Source of the DNA: an uncultured Prevotella sp.
Lineage (GTDB): Bacteria; Bacteroidota; Bacteroidia; Bacteroidales; Bacteroidaceae
Assembly (NCBI GenBank): GCA_934203355.1
Contig: CAKPZC010000010.1
Location: forward strand, 1-46,518
Direction: 5' to 3'
DNA: 46,518 nucleotides
The notes under the pieces are model-generated. The model ran no database searches, was not told the DNA's origin, and saw only the letters and a list, made by a program, of their open reading frames with translations. Shown piece by piece: positions 7,839 through 15,333 of this stretch; position 1 is the first letter of the stretch, and each line of letters starts with the position of its first letter. A program made the translations under genes and the position numbers.

Positions 7839-9230
7839 TTATTCGGAGAGGACCAGGCGGAGCCCGAGGTTGCTGTCACGGACGTCAGGCGTGCTGATGC
7901 CACGGTATGACGAGCGACAGTCCCAGACATAGTTGCGCCAGCTACCTCCACGGTACACGCGGCAAGACCCACTGGTAGCACCTGTAGGATTGGTCTGAGA
8001 CGAACTACTGTAGTTGTCATACCAATCCAGGCACCATTCCCATACATTACCACTCATATCATATATGCCTAATTCATTAGCTTGCTTAGAACCTACAGCA
8101 TGAGTTTTGTTGTTACTGTTGTCACCGTACCAAGCCACGTCTAAGATATTAATACTGCCGCTATACTGATAGCCTCGGCTCTTCTTTCCACCACGAGCGG
8201 CATACTCCCATTCAGCTTCTGTAGGAAGACGGAACGACTTGCCTGTTATACTGTTCAGTTTGCTGATAAAATCTTGACAGTCTGTCCAACTAATCTTCTC
8301 TACTGGCAAGTTGTCACCCTTGAATTCTGAAGGATTACTGCTCATAATCGTTTGCCATAAAGCCTGAGTCACTTCGTATTTGCCAATGTAATAATTTTTG
8401 GTAAGAGTTACTTCGTGATCTGGTTTTTCCCAATCTTCTGGATCCTCCATCTCTGGTGTCGCTCCCATTGTAAACGTACCAGCCTCAACACGAACCATGT
8501 CAATACTTATGCCATCCTTAACTGGAATAGAGATATTATCACTGTTAGTAACTGGAGTTTGCGCCACTGGTTGTTGAGCCACTATTGGTTGAGAAACAGT
8601 ACTTTGTTGCGTTGCCGTTGCTTCTTTAGAAAGAGTAATCTGAAGATTACTTGGAGTTGAGGCTTTTAGTTTTACTGTTCCTTCTTCTGAGTCATATCCA
8701 TCACAAAAGACAATAAAAGAGTGCTGACCTACTGGCAATGTTGTCTGAGCAACACCATTCTTTCCTTTCACCATTTTGTTGTCTACAAGCACTGTGGCAG
8801 AACTTGGAGTATAGCGTATGGTTAACTTTTGTTTTTGTTCTGATTGCATTCCACCAGAAGCAGTTACAACCAGCTCATATGTTCTATTACTTTCTACTTT
8901 CTCCACTCCATAATCAGCAAACGTCACCATTACGGGAGCATAGTTAGCGTGCTTCACCTTGAGCATACGGTTGCCTTGCGGCATATAAACCCAATACTCT
9001 CCTGTCTTGTTTTCCACATTTCCCATGATGTTGCCCTCAAACTGCACTCCTTGCAGTCCGAGACCAACTTTTATTAACGCACAGTTGTGGTTGTTCAAGT
9101 CCTTGCGTGGCTGAGTTTGGGCTGTAAGGTCGCTTGAAGCAAGCTTGAAGGATTTTACTGTCAGCTCTTGAGCAAATGTGGATGATATTTCCGCAAAAAG
9201 CAGGAATAGAGACAAAATAAATCTTCGCAT
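7839..9230 (-). CDS. Secreted SUMF/PEGA protein A with DGR-like variable C-terminus
   Basis: The start is set at MRRFILS (9230), which begins a signal peptide ending STFAQ; the frame continues upstream through an antitoxin-like remnant. The 463-residue product has a Bacteroidales-specific N-terminal domain (VKSFKLASSDLTAQTQPRKD; type 1, with QGVQFEGNIMGNVENKTGEY). It then has one PEGA domain (near 145-205), a Gln/Thr/Val linker, and an FGE-sulfatase domain (VRVEAGTFTMGA, YYIGKYEVTQALW, FRLPTEAEWEYAARGG, YDMSGNVWEWC). The last 43 residues are the variable region. The FGE domain has a C-type-lectin-like fold; the catalytic cysteine pair of true FGE is not preserved, so binding rather than catalysis is expected. 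Confidence 0.85.
   Translation of the reverse strand: MRRFILSLFLLFAEISSTFAQELTVKSFKLASSDLTAQTQPRKDLNNHNCALIKVGLGLQGVQFEGNIMGNVENKTGEYWVYMPQGNRMLKVKHANYAPVMVTFADYGVEKVESNRTYELVVTASGGMQSEQKQKLTIRYTPSSATVLVDNKMVKGKNGVAQTTLPVGQHSFIVFCDGYDSEEGTVKLKASTPSNLQITLSKEATATQQSTVSQPIVAQQPVAQTPVTNSDNISIPVKDGISIDMVRVEAGTFTMGATPEMEDPEDWEKPDHEVTLTKNYYIGKYEVTQALWQTIMSSNPSEFKGDNLPVEKISWTDCQDFISKLNSITGKSFRLPTEAEWEYAARGGKKSRGYQYSGSINILDVAWYGDNSNNKTHAVGSKQANELGIYDMSGNVWEWCLDWYDNYSSSSQTNPTGATSGSCRVYRGGSWRNYVWDCRSSYRGISTPDVRDSNLGLRLVLSE
7842..7970 (-). other. DGR-type variable region A
   Basis: This 129-nt segment ends the gene. Fixed codons alternate with codons differing from other copies at inferred template adenines. 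Readout: GS-C-RV-Y-RGG-S-W-RNYVWD-C, then R-GIS-T and R-DSN-LGLRL. The last 27 nt before the stop are almost adenine-free. Confidence 0.85.
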
Positions 9231-9395
9231 AGTTGTTATATGACAATGTTCTTTTTCATAAGATTCCACAATATCTGTAACCTCCATAAGCTCTAACATC
9301 AGAGGGTCATCAGAAGCTGTATTTTCTGTTATCTGTGGCAACAAAGCATCTATTCTTGCTTGTGCATATTCATATTTTTCTTTAGTAATTCCCAT
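9231..9395 (-). pseudogene. N-terminal remnant of a HigA-like antitoxin, in frame with SUMF gene A
   Basis: Starting at MGITKEKYEYAQARIDALL (9395), about 55 codons encode a segment resembling the N-terminus of HigA-type antitoxins, which have a YExxxxRIDxLL helix, an acidic stretch and an LxxLVxxYExxH end. Here it ends VTDIVESYEKEHCHI, where the helix-turn-helix domain should follow. Instead the frame runs through ITT into the SUMF signal peptide. A -7 box (TACTTTTG, minus strand, 9409-9416) lies just upstream, suggesting that an antitoxin promoter was captured. A nearly identical remnant precedes SUMF gene D (15048-15212). Whether it is translated as a fusion is unknown. Confidence 0.55.
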
Positions 9396-9408
9396 AAGCT
9401 TTTCTTTG

Positions 9409-9416
9409 CAAAAGTA
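9409..9416 (-). promoter_or_regulatory. -7 promoter box upstream of the antitoxin remnant
   Basis: TACTTTTG on the minus strand fits TAnnTTTG, 14 nt before the remnant's ATG. No -33 box at the usual spacing is evident, so activity is doubtful. The remaining gap to 9516 shows nothing else. Confidence 0.35.
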
Positions 9417-9516
9417 AGAAAATAAATTCAAGTCATAAAAAATTCTACATAATGTTTATATCACTTTTTGCTATATACTCTAAGTAATGGAGTGGGGAAC
9501 ACAAACCAAAAAGTCG

Positions 9517-10680
9517 TTACTCGGAGAGGACTAAGCGGAGTCCAAGGTCGTAGTCACGGTTGTCAGGCGTGCTATTTCCACGGTAAGACGAGCGACAGAA
9601 CCTGGCAAAGTAGCACCAGCAACCTCCACGGCTCACGCGTTTAGATCCACTATTAGCACCTGTTGGATTTACTTGTGAAGAACTACTGTATTTGCCAAAC
9701 CTATTCTGACACCATTCCCACACATTCCCACTCATATCATATATGCCTAATTCATTAGCTTGTTTTGAACCAACAGTATGAGTTTTACTTCCGCTATTAT
9801 CTTCATACCAAGCCACATCAGAAAGGTTACTGCTACCGCTATACTGATAGCTTCGACTCTTGTTTCCGCCACGAGCAGCAAATTCCCATTCAGCTTATGT
9901 AGGGAGCCGGAACTTTTTGCCAGTTATTCTATTCAGCTTGCTAATAAATTTTTGGCAGTCTTTCCAACTAACTCTCTCTACTGGCAAGTTGTCACCCTTA
10001 AAGTAAGAAGGATTGTTGTCCATAACAGCTTGCCATAAAGCCTGTGTTACCTCGTATTTGCCAATGTAATAATCGTTGGTAAGAGTTACTTGATGTGCAG
10101 GCATCTCGCCATAAAATGGATTCTCCATCTCTGGTGTCGCCCCCATAGTAAATGTTCCTGCCTCAACACGAACCATCTCAATGCTTATACCTTCCTTTAC
10201 AGGTATTGAAATAGTATTCTCAGATACTGTTGGATGTGGTAGAGACGTTGATTGTTGAGGATTTAAGGACTGATTTGTCATATTAGGAGTTATTGCATAT
10301 TGTGGATATGTAACAATAATCAACTCATATGTTCTGTTGCTCTCCACCTTCTCTACTCCATAATCAGCAAACGTTACCATTACGGGAGCATAGTTAGCGT
10401 GTTTCACCTTGAGCATACGGTTACCTTGGGGCATATACACCCAGTACTCACCTGTCTTGTTCTCCACATTTCCCATGATGCTACCTTCGAACTGAACGCC
10501 TTGAAGTCCGAGACCAACTTTTATTAACGCACAGTTACGGTTGTTAAGATCTTTGCGTGGTTGAGTCTGGACAGTCAAGTCGCTTGGGACAAGCTTGAAG
10601 GACTTTATTGTCAGCTCTTGGGCAAGTGAGGATGATATTGCCGCAAAGAGAATTAATATGAATAAAAGTATCTTTTGCAT
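9517..10680 (-). pseudogene. SUMF gene B, interrupted by an in-frame nonsense codon
   Basis: The frame from MQKILLF (10680) to the stop at 9517 is intact in register but has a TAA at 9895-9897. The paralogues have GAA there, in the conserved LPTEAEW motif, so a single G-to-T change made the stop after 261 codons. The protein would have a signal peptide, a type 1 N-terminal domain, no PEGA domain, a short linker (TYPQYAITPNMTNQ) and the FGE domain. The truncated product loses half the FGE domain and the whole variable region. The downstream half keeps a normal open variable region. Sequencing error or a recent loss are both possible. Confidence 0.8.
9520..9648 (-). other. DGR-type variable region B (in the interrupted gene)
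   Basis: This is a 129-nt copy with the same fixed framework. Readout: GS-K-RV-S-RGG-C-W-CYFARF-C, R-GNS-T, D-N-R-DYD-LGLRL. It keeps the reading frame and the adenine-poor 3' block although the nonsense codon upstream prevents its translation. The 48-nt tail is mostly replaced by unrelated sequence. Confidence 0.8.
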
Positions 10681-10702
10681 AATTCTATATCATACATTAA
10701 TC

Positions 10703-12082
10703 TTATATTGAATGGGCAAGTCGAAGTCCAAGATTTTTAAATTTATTTTGTGGAGCCGTACCATTTCTATACGAACAACGGCAATACGTATCACCATTGT
10801 CATAGCCTCCACCACGAAAAACTTTATTGTAAGCCTTTATTGGTCCTGTTGGATAATATGCCGTTTTTTTGCCGTATGATCCATACCAATCTTGACACCA
10901 CTCCCATACATTACCCGACATATCATAAAGTCCCAATTCGTTAGGTTTCATCATTCCAACCGTATGAGTCTTATCCATACTATTGCGGAAACACCACGAT
11001 AAATATTCCAAGTAGTTTCCTCCACTATATTTATAATGCATGCTGTTACTTCCTCCACGAGCAGCATATTCCCATTCCGCTTCTGTGGGGAGTCTGTATT
11101 TTTTACCCGTAAGTTCATTTAACTTCATTATAAACTTTTGACAATCATCCCAGCTTACATTTTCTACTGGTAGATTTTTTCCTTTAAAATGTGAAGGATT
11201 ATCACCCATCACAGTCTCCCATAGTTCTTGAGTCACCTCATATTTGCATAAATAAAAACAATTCAATACAACTGGATGAGCAGGTTTTTCATCTGAATTA
11301 GCTTCTCCTTTCTGTTCTTTTGTCGCTCCCATAGTGAATTCCACTGCTTCAATATACACCATATCATCATTGAGTTTTTCTAATAATTTCGCAACACTGT
11401 CATTATCTGTTGTTTCATTTATATCCTCAATATGTTGGTTATTGTTTTCTGAAATACCATTGTCTACTATAGATTCTTTTAGTAAAGTTATCTGAATGGT
11501 ACTTGGAGCAGATGCTTTCAGTTTTACAGTTCCTTCCTCCGACTCATATCCATCACAAGCAACAATATATGAATGTTGACCAACCGTCAATGTTGTTTCT
11601 GCTATACCATTCGTTCCTTTAACAAATTTATTGTCAACAAGAACGGAAGCCGAAGTTGGTGAATATTTTATTCTCAACTTCTGGGTTTGTCGTTCAGCAA
11701 TGGTATTTGGCTTTTTCAATGTCAACACATACGTCGCTCCACTCTCCACCTTACCAATACCATAATCGTAAAAGTTAATCATAAGAGGAGTGTAGTTCTT
11801 ATGTAAAACTTGTAGCATGGAAACACCTTTTGGCATATAAACCCAATATTCACCAAGCTTTTGAACTGGTTCCCCCATAATGCTACCATCAAACTTCACA
11901 CCATCAAGAGCTATACCTACTTTTATGAGTGCACAGTTGCTGTCGTTCAAGTCCTTGCGTGGCTGAGTTTGGGCAGTAAGGTCGCTTGAGGCAAGCTTGA
12001 AGGACTCGACAGTGAGCTTTTGCGCAATGGCTGATGATATTGCTGCAAAGAGCAAGACAAGGGATAGAAGTATTTTACGCAT
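10703..12082 (-). CDS. Secreted SUMF/PEGA paralogue without the variable-region signature
   Basis: This 459-residue protein has a signal peptide (MRKILLSLVLLFAAISSAIA), a type 3 N-terminal domain (ALDGVKFDGSIMGEPVQK, shared with the 593-aa member), one PEGA domain (IKYSPTSASVLVDNKFVKG), an acidic linker and an FGE domain. The C-terminus is much more AT-rich and reads KVFRGGGYDNGDTYCRCSYR, then NGTAPQNKFKNLGLRLAHS. It lacks the nucleotide identity to the other variable regions, the adenine-poor end block and the 48-nt tail. It is therefore probably not a retroelement target, although it keeps the same fold and several Asn at the equivalent sites. Confidence 0.85.
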   Translation of the reverse strand: MRKILLSLVLLFAAISSAIAQKLTVESFKLASSDLTAQTQPRKDLNDSNCALIKVGIALDGVKFDGSIMGEPVQKLGEYWVYMPKGVSMLQVLHKNYTPLMINFYDYGIGKVESGATYVLTLKKPNTIAERQTQKLRIKYSPTSASVLVDNKFVKGTNGIAETTLTVGQHSYIVACDGYESEEGTVKLKASAPSTIQITLLKESIVDNGISENNNQHIEDINETTDNDSVAKLLEKLNDDMVYIEAVEFTMGATKEQKGEANSDEKPAHPVVLNCFYLCKYEVTQELWETVMGDNPSHFKGKNLPVENVSWDDCQKFIMKLNELTGKKYRLPTEAEWEYAARGGSNSMHYKYSGGNYLEYLSWCFRNSMDKTHTVGMMKPNELGLYDMSGNVWEWCQDWYGSYGKKTAYYPTGPIKAYNKVFRGGGYDNGDTYCRCSYRNGTAPQNKFKNLGLRLAHSI

Positions 12083-12103
12083 AAAATTTATTTTTGTTTG
12101 AGG

Positions 12104-12151
12104 GCTTAGGACATTAATAATAAGAGCGGATAACTCGAAATAAGAAAGTCG
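12104..12151 (-). repeat. 48-nt conserved tail after variable region C
   Basis: Copy 2 of the post-stop tail. It lies between SUMF gene C and the start of the gene at 12082, so here it also forms part of the next gene's leader. Confidence 0.8.
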
Positions 12152-13594
12152 TTACTCGGAGAGGACTAAGCGGAACCCGAGGGTGTAGCTTCGGATATCA
12201 GGTGTAAAGAAGTAACGGTATGATGAGCGACAGTACCCGGCTGCGTAGAACCAGCAACCACCACGGAACACGCGTTCAGACCCACTATTAGCACCAGTAG
12301 GATTAACCTGTGAGGAGCTACTGTAAGTACCTTTCCAATCTTGACACCATTCCCATACATTACCACTCATATCATATATACCTAATTCATTACCTTGTTT
12401 TGAACCTACAGCATGAGTTTTACTGTCGCTATTATCTTCATACCAAGCCACATCAGAAATATTATTGCTACCACTATACTGATAGCCTTTAACGACACGA
12501 GCTACAGACCACACCGAGGAAATGATAGAGCGAAGCACTCTATTCTCCTTTCCACCACGAGCAGCATATTCCCATTCGGCTTCTGTAGGAAGACGGAATG
12601 ACTTGCCAGTTATACTGTTCAGTTTGCTGATGAATTCCTGACAGTCGTACCAACTAACCTGCTCTACAGGCAAGTCGTCACCCTTAAAGTAAGAAGGATT
12701 ATTGCCCATCACGGCTTTCCATAAAGCCTGTGTTACCTCGTATTTACCAATATAATAATCATTGGTAAGAGTAACTTGATGTGTAGGTTTTTCACCATCC
12801 CATGGATTCACCATCTCTGGTGTTGCTCCCATTGTAAACGTTCCAGCCTCAACACGAACCATATCGATGCTTATGCCATCCTTTACGGGAATAGTAATGT
12901 TATCCCTATTAACAACTGGAGTTTGCTCCACAGATTGCTGAGCCACTATCGGTTGAGAAACATTACTTTGTTGTGTTGCCGTTGCTTCTTTAGACAGAGT
13001 AATCTGAAGATTGCTTGGAGTTGAGGCTTTTAGTTTTACAGTTCCTTCCTCTGAGTCATACCCATCACAAAAGACAATATACGAGTGCTGACCTACTGGT
13101 AATGTCGTTTGAGCCACACCATTCATGCCTTTCACCATTTTATTATCCACAAGCACAGTGGCAGAACTTGGAGTATATCTGATTGTAAGAGTCTGCGACT
13201 GCTGCGCTTGTTGTTGACTGCTGCCCAAAAGTGTAAGCACATACGTGCGGTTGCTCTCTAACTTTTCAATATCATAGTCGGCGAATGTCACCATCAGAGG
13301 CAAATAGTTTTTGGTAATCACTTTCATCTGCCGTGTGTTCTGCGGCATATATACCCACGTTTCATTATTTCGCTTTACCAAAGGCATAATGACATTGCCC
13401 TCTATATTGGTTAGCTCACCTACAAACTGTACTTTTATCAAGGCACAGTTACGGTTGTTAAGGTCCTTGTGTGGCTGAGTCTGGGCTGTAAGGTCGCTTG
13501 GAGTAAGCTTGAAGGACTCGACTGTAAGCTTTTGGGCAAAGACTGATGATATTGCTGCAAATAGCAAAACGATTGATAGAAGTATTTTACGCAT
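12152..13594 (-). CDS. Secreted SUMF/PEGA protein C with a 17-residue insertion in the FGE domain
   Basis: The start is placed at MRKILLSIVLLFAA (13594), which opens a signal peptide; the longer open frame upstream is an out-of-frame reading of gene D's tail. The 480-residue product has a type 2 N-terminal domain (VQFVGELTNIEGNVIMPLVK), one PEGA domain, a Gln-rich linker and an FGE domain. After AARGGKENR there are 17 extra residues (VLRSIISSVWSVARVVK) absent from every paralogue; without them the length is the standard 463. The insertion lies beside a strongly conserved FGE core and could disturb folding. The C-terminal variable region is intact. Confidence 0.85.
   Translation of the reverse strand: MRKILLSIVLLFAAISSVFAQKLTVESFKLTPSDLTAQTQPHKDLNNRNCALIKVQFVGELTNIEGNVIMPLVKRNNETWVYMPQNTRQMKVITKNYLPLMVTFADYDIEKLESNRTYVLTLLGSSQQQAQQSQTLTIRYTPSSATVLVDNKMVKGMNGVAQTTLPVGQHSYIVFCDGYDSEEGTVKLKASTPSNLQITLSKEATATQQSNVSQPIVAQQSVEQTPVVNRDNITIPVKDGISIDMVRVEAGTFTMGATPEMVNPWDGEKPTHQVTLTNDYYIGKYEVTQALWKAVMGNNPSYFKGDDLPVEQVSWYDCQEFISKLNSITGKSFRLPTEAEWEYAARGGKENRVLRSIISSVWSVARVVKGYQYSGSNNISDVAWYEDNSDSKTHAVGSKQGNELGIYDMSGNVWEWCQDWKGTYSSSSQVNPTGANSGSERVFRGGCWFYAAGYCRSSYRYFFTPDIRSYTLGFRLVLSE
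12155..12283 (-). other. DGR-type variable region C
   Basis: A 129-nt copy. Readout: GS-E-RV-F-RGG-C-W-FYAAGY-C, R-YFF-T, D-I-R-SYT-LGFRL. Silent G/C/T changes (for example CGT GGT in place of CGT GGA) show that it has also drifted slightly at fixed positions. Confidence 0.83.
12488..12538 (-). other. 51-nt in-frame insertion within SUMF gene C
   Basis: Exactly 17 codons are inserted relative to all other SUMF genes. The insert contains a small inverted repeat (ATAGAG, 7-nt gap, CTCTAT). No target duplication was obvious by eye. Confidence 0.7.
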
Positions 13595-13615
13595 AAAATT
13601 TATATTTGTTTGAGG

Positions 13616-13661
13616 GCTTAGGATATTAATAATAAGAGTGGAAACTCGAAACAAGAAGTAG
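13616..13661 (-). repeat. Conserved tail after variable region D
   Basis: Copy 3 of the post-stop tail, 46 nt here, with small deletions and one change (GGATATTAATAATAAG). Confidence 0.78.
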
Positions 13662-15047
13662 TTACTCGGAGAAGACCAGGCGGAGTCCAAGGTTGCCGCT
13701 GCGGTTGCCAGGCTCGTTGTAGGTACGGTATGACGAGTGACAGCCCGTGGCGCGCCAGCCACCTCCACGGATCACGCGGCCAGACCCACTGGCAGCACCT
13801 GTAGGATTAACCTGTGAAGAACTACTGTAAGAACCTTTCCAATCTTGACACCACTCCCACACATTACCAGACATATCATATATGCCTAATTCATTAGCTT
13901 GCTTAGAACCAACAGTATGGGGTTTGCTGTTGCTATTATCTTTATACCAAGCCACATCAGAAAGGTTACTGCTACCGCTATACTGAAAGCCTCGGCTCTT
14001 CTTTCCACCACGCGCAGCATATTCCCATTCGGCTTCTGTGGGAAGACGGAACTTTTTACCAGTTATACTGTTCAGCTTGCCGATGAATTTCTGACAGTCA
14101 TTCCAACTAACTTTCTCTACTGGTAAGCTTTCACCCTTGAATTCTGAAGGATTCTTACCCATTACGGCTTTCCACAAAGCCTGTGTTACCTCGTATTTGC
14201 CAATGTAATAATCATTGGTAAGAGTAACTTTATGTGTAGGTTTCTCATGTTCCAAAGGATTCTCCATCTCTGGAGTCGCTCCCATTGTAAACGTTCCTGC
14301 CTCAACACGAACCATATCAATGCTTATGCCATCCTTTACGGGGATAGAGATATTGTCACTATTAGTAACTGGAGTTTGCATCACTGGTTGCTGAGCTACT
14401 ATTTGTTGAGCAACAGTACTTTGTTGCGTTGCCGTAGCTTCTTTAGACAGAGTAATCTGAAGATTGCTCGGTGCTGAAGCCTTAAGCTTTACCATGCCTT
14501 CTTCCGACTCATAACCATCGCAAACCACAATATACGAGTGCTGACCTACGGGTAGTGTCGTTTGAGCAACACCATTCTTTCCCTTCACCATTTTGTTGTC
14601 CACAAGCACAGTAGCAGAACTTGGAGTATATCGTATGGTTAACTTTTGTTTTTGCTCAGCTTGCGCTCCACCTGAAGCAGTTACAACCAACTCATACGTT
14701 CTGTTGCTTTCCAACTTCTCAACCCCATAATCAGCAAAGTTCGCCATTACGGGTGCATAGTTAGGATGCTTCACTTTTAGCATACGATTGCCTTGTGGCA
14801 TATACACCCAGTACTCACCTGTCTTGTTATCCACATTTCCCATGATACTACCCTCAAACTGAACTCCTTGAAGTCCGAGGCCAACTTTTATTAACGCACA
14901 GTTACGGTTGTTAAGGTCCTTACGTGGCTGAGTTTGGGCTGTAAGGTCGCTTGAAGCAAGCTTGAATGATTTAACAGTTAGTTCTTGGGCAAGGGTAGAT
15001 GATATTGACGCAAAGAGCAGGAATAGAGACAAAATAAATCTTCGCAT
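13662..15047 (-). CDS. Secreted SUMF/PEGA protein D with DGR-like variable C-terminus
   Basis: The start is set at MRRFILSLFLLFASISS (15047), the signal peptide; the frame is open upstream through an antitoxin remnant, as in gene A. The 461-residue product has a type 1 N-terminal domain, one PEGA domain (IRYTPSSATVLVDNKMVKG), a Gln/Val linker and an FGE domain. It resembles gene A across the whole unit, including the remnant, so A and D look like a duplication. The variable region is two codons shorter than the standard, and one fixed Arg is His (CHSSYR). Confidence 0.85.
   Translation of the reverse strand: MRRFILSLFLLFASISSTLAQELTVKSFKLASSDLTAQTQPRKDLNNRNCALIKVGLGLQGVQFEGSIMGNVDNKTGEYWVYMPQGNRMLKVKHPNYAPVMANFADYGVEKLESNRTYELVVTASGGAQAEQKQKLTIRYTPSSATVLVDNKMVKGKNGVAQTTLPVGQHSYIVVCDGYESEEGMVKLKASAPSNLQITLSKEATATQQSTVAQQIVAQQPVMQTPVTNSDNISIPVKDGISIDMVRVEAGTFTMGATPEMENPLEHEKPTHKVTLTNDYYIGKYEVTQALWKAVMGKNPSEFKGESLPVEKVSWNDCQKFIGKLNSITGKKFRLPTEAEWEYAARGGKKSRGFQYSGSSNLSDVAWYKDNSNSKPHTVGSKQANELGIYDMSGNVWEWCQDWKGSYSSSSQVNPTGAASGSGRVIRGGGWRATGCHSSYRTYNEPGNRSGNLGLRLVFSE
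13665..13787 (-). other. DGR-type variable region D (6-nt deletion)
   Basis: At 123 nt it lacks two codons between the fixed Trp and Cys. Readout: GS-G-RV-I-RGG-G-W-RATG-C, R-TYN-E, G-N-R-SGN-LGLRL. It also has several changes not explained by template adenines (CAC for CGC, GAG for ACG), so it is drifting or older. Confidence 0.75.
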
Positions 15048-15212
15048 AGTTGTTATATGACAATGTTCTTTTTCATAAGATTCCACAATATCAGTAACCT
15101 CCATAAGCTCCAACATCAGAGGGTCTTCAGAAGCTGTTTTTTCTGTTATCTGTTGCAACAAAGCATCTATTCTTGCTTGTGCATATTCATATTTTTCTTT
15201 AGTGATTTCCAT
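15048..15212 (-). pseudogene. N-terminal remnant of a HigA-like antitoxin, in frame with SUMF gene D
   Basis: Fifty-five codons from MEITKEKYEYAQARIDALL encode the same antitoxin-like N-terminus as at 9231-9395, with a few substitutions, ending ESYEKEHCHITT just before the SUMF signal peptide. The DNA-binding domain is absent. Unlike the other copy, no clear TAnnTTTG box precedes it. Two copies with the same junction indicate that the remnant and SUMF gene were duplicated together. Confidence 0.55.
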
Positions 15213-15287
15213 AAGATTTACTCTATAAAAATAGAAAACAAACTCAAGGTATAAAAATTTCCACTTAGTGTTTATATCACTTTTTGA

Positions 15288-15333
15288 TTAGGACATTAAT
15301 AATAAGAGTGGATAACTCGAGAACAAGAAGTCG
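15288..15333 (-). repeat. Conserved tail after variable region E
   Basis: Copy 4 of the post-stop tail, 46 nt. Its distal end joins sequence upstream of the antitoxin remnant (TTTTTGATTAGGACATTAAT on the plus strand), marking a cassette boundary. Confidence 0.78.

Noticed and set aside
10703..10850. AT-rich, Asn-rich end of the gene at 10703 as a possible template repeat
   Set aside because: It lies in a normal coding gene and lacks the nucleotide framework shared by the nine variable regions, so it cannot prime copying into them.
13595..13768. N-terminal extension of gene C upstream of MRKILLS
   Set aside because: It is an out-of-frame reading of gene D's variable region and tail; the signal peptide start at 13594 matches the paralogues.
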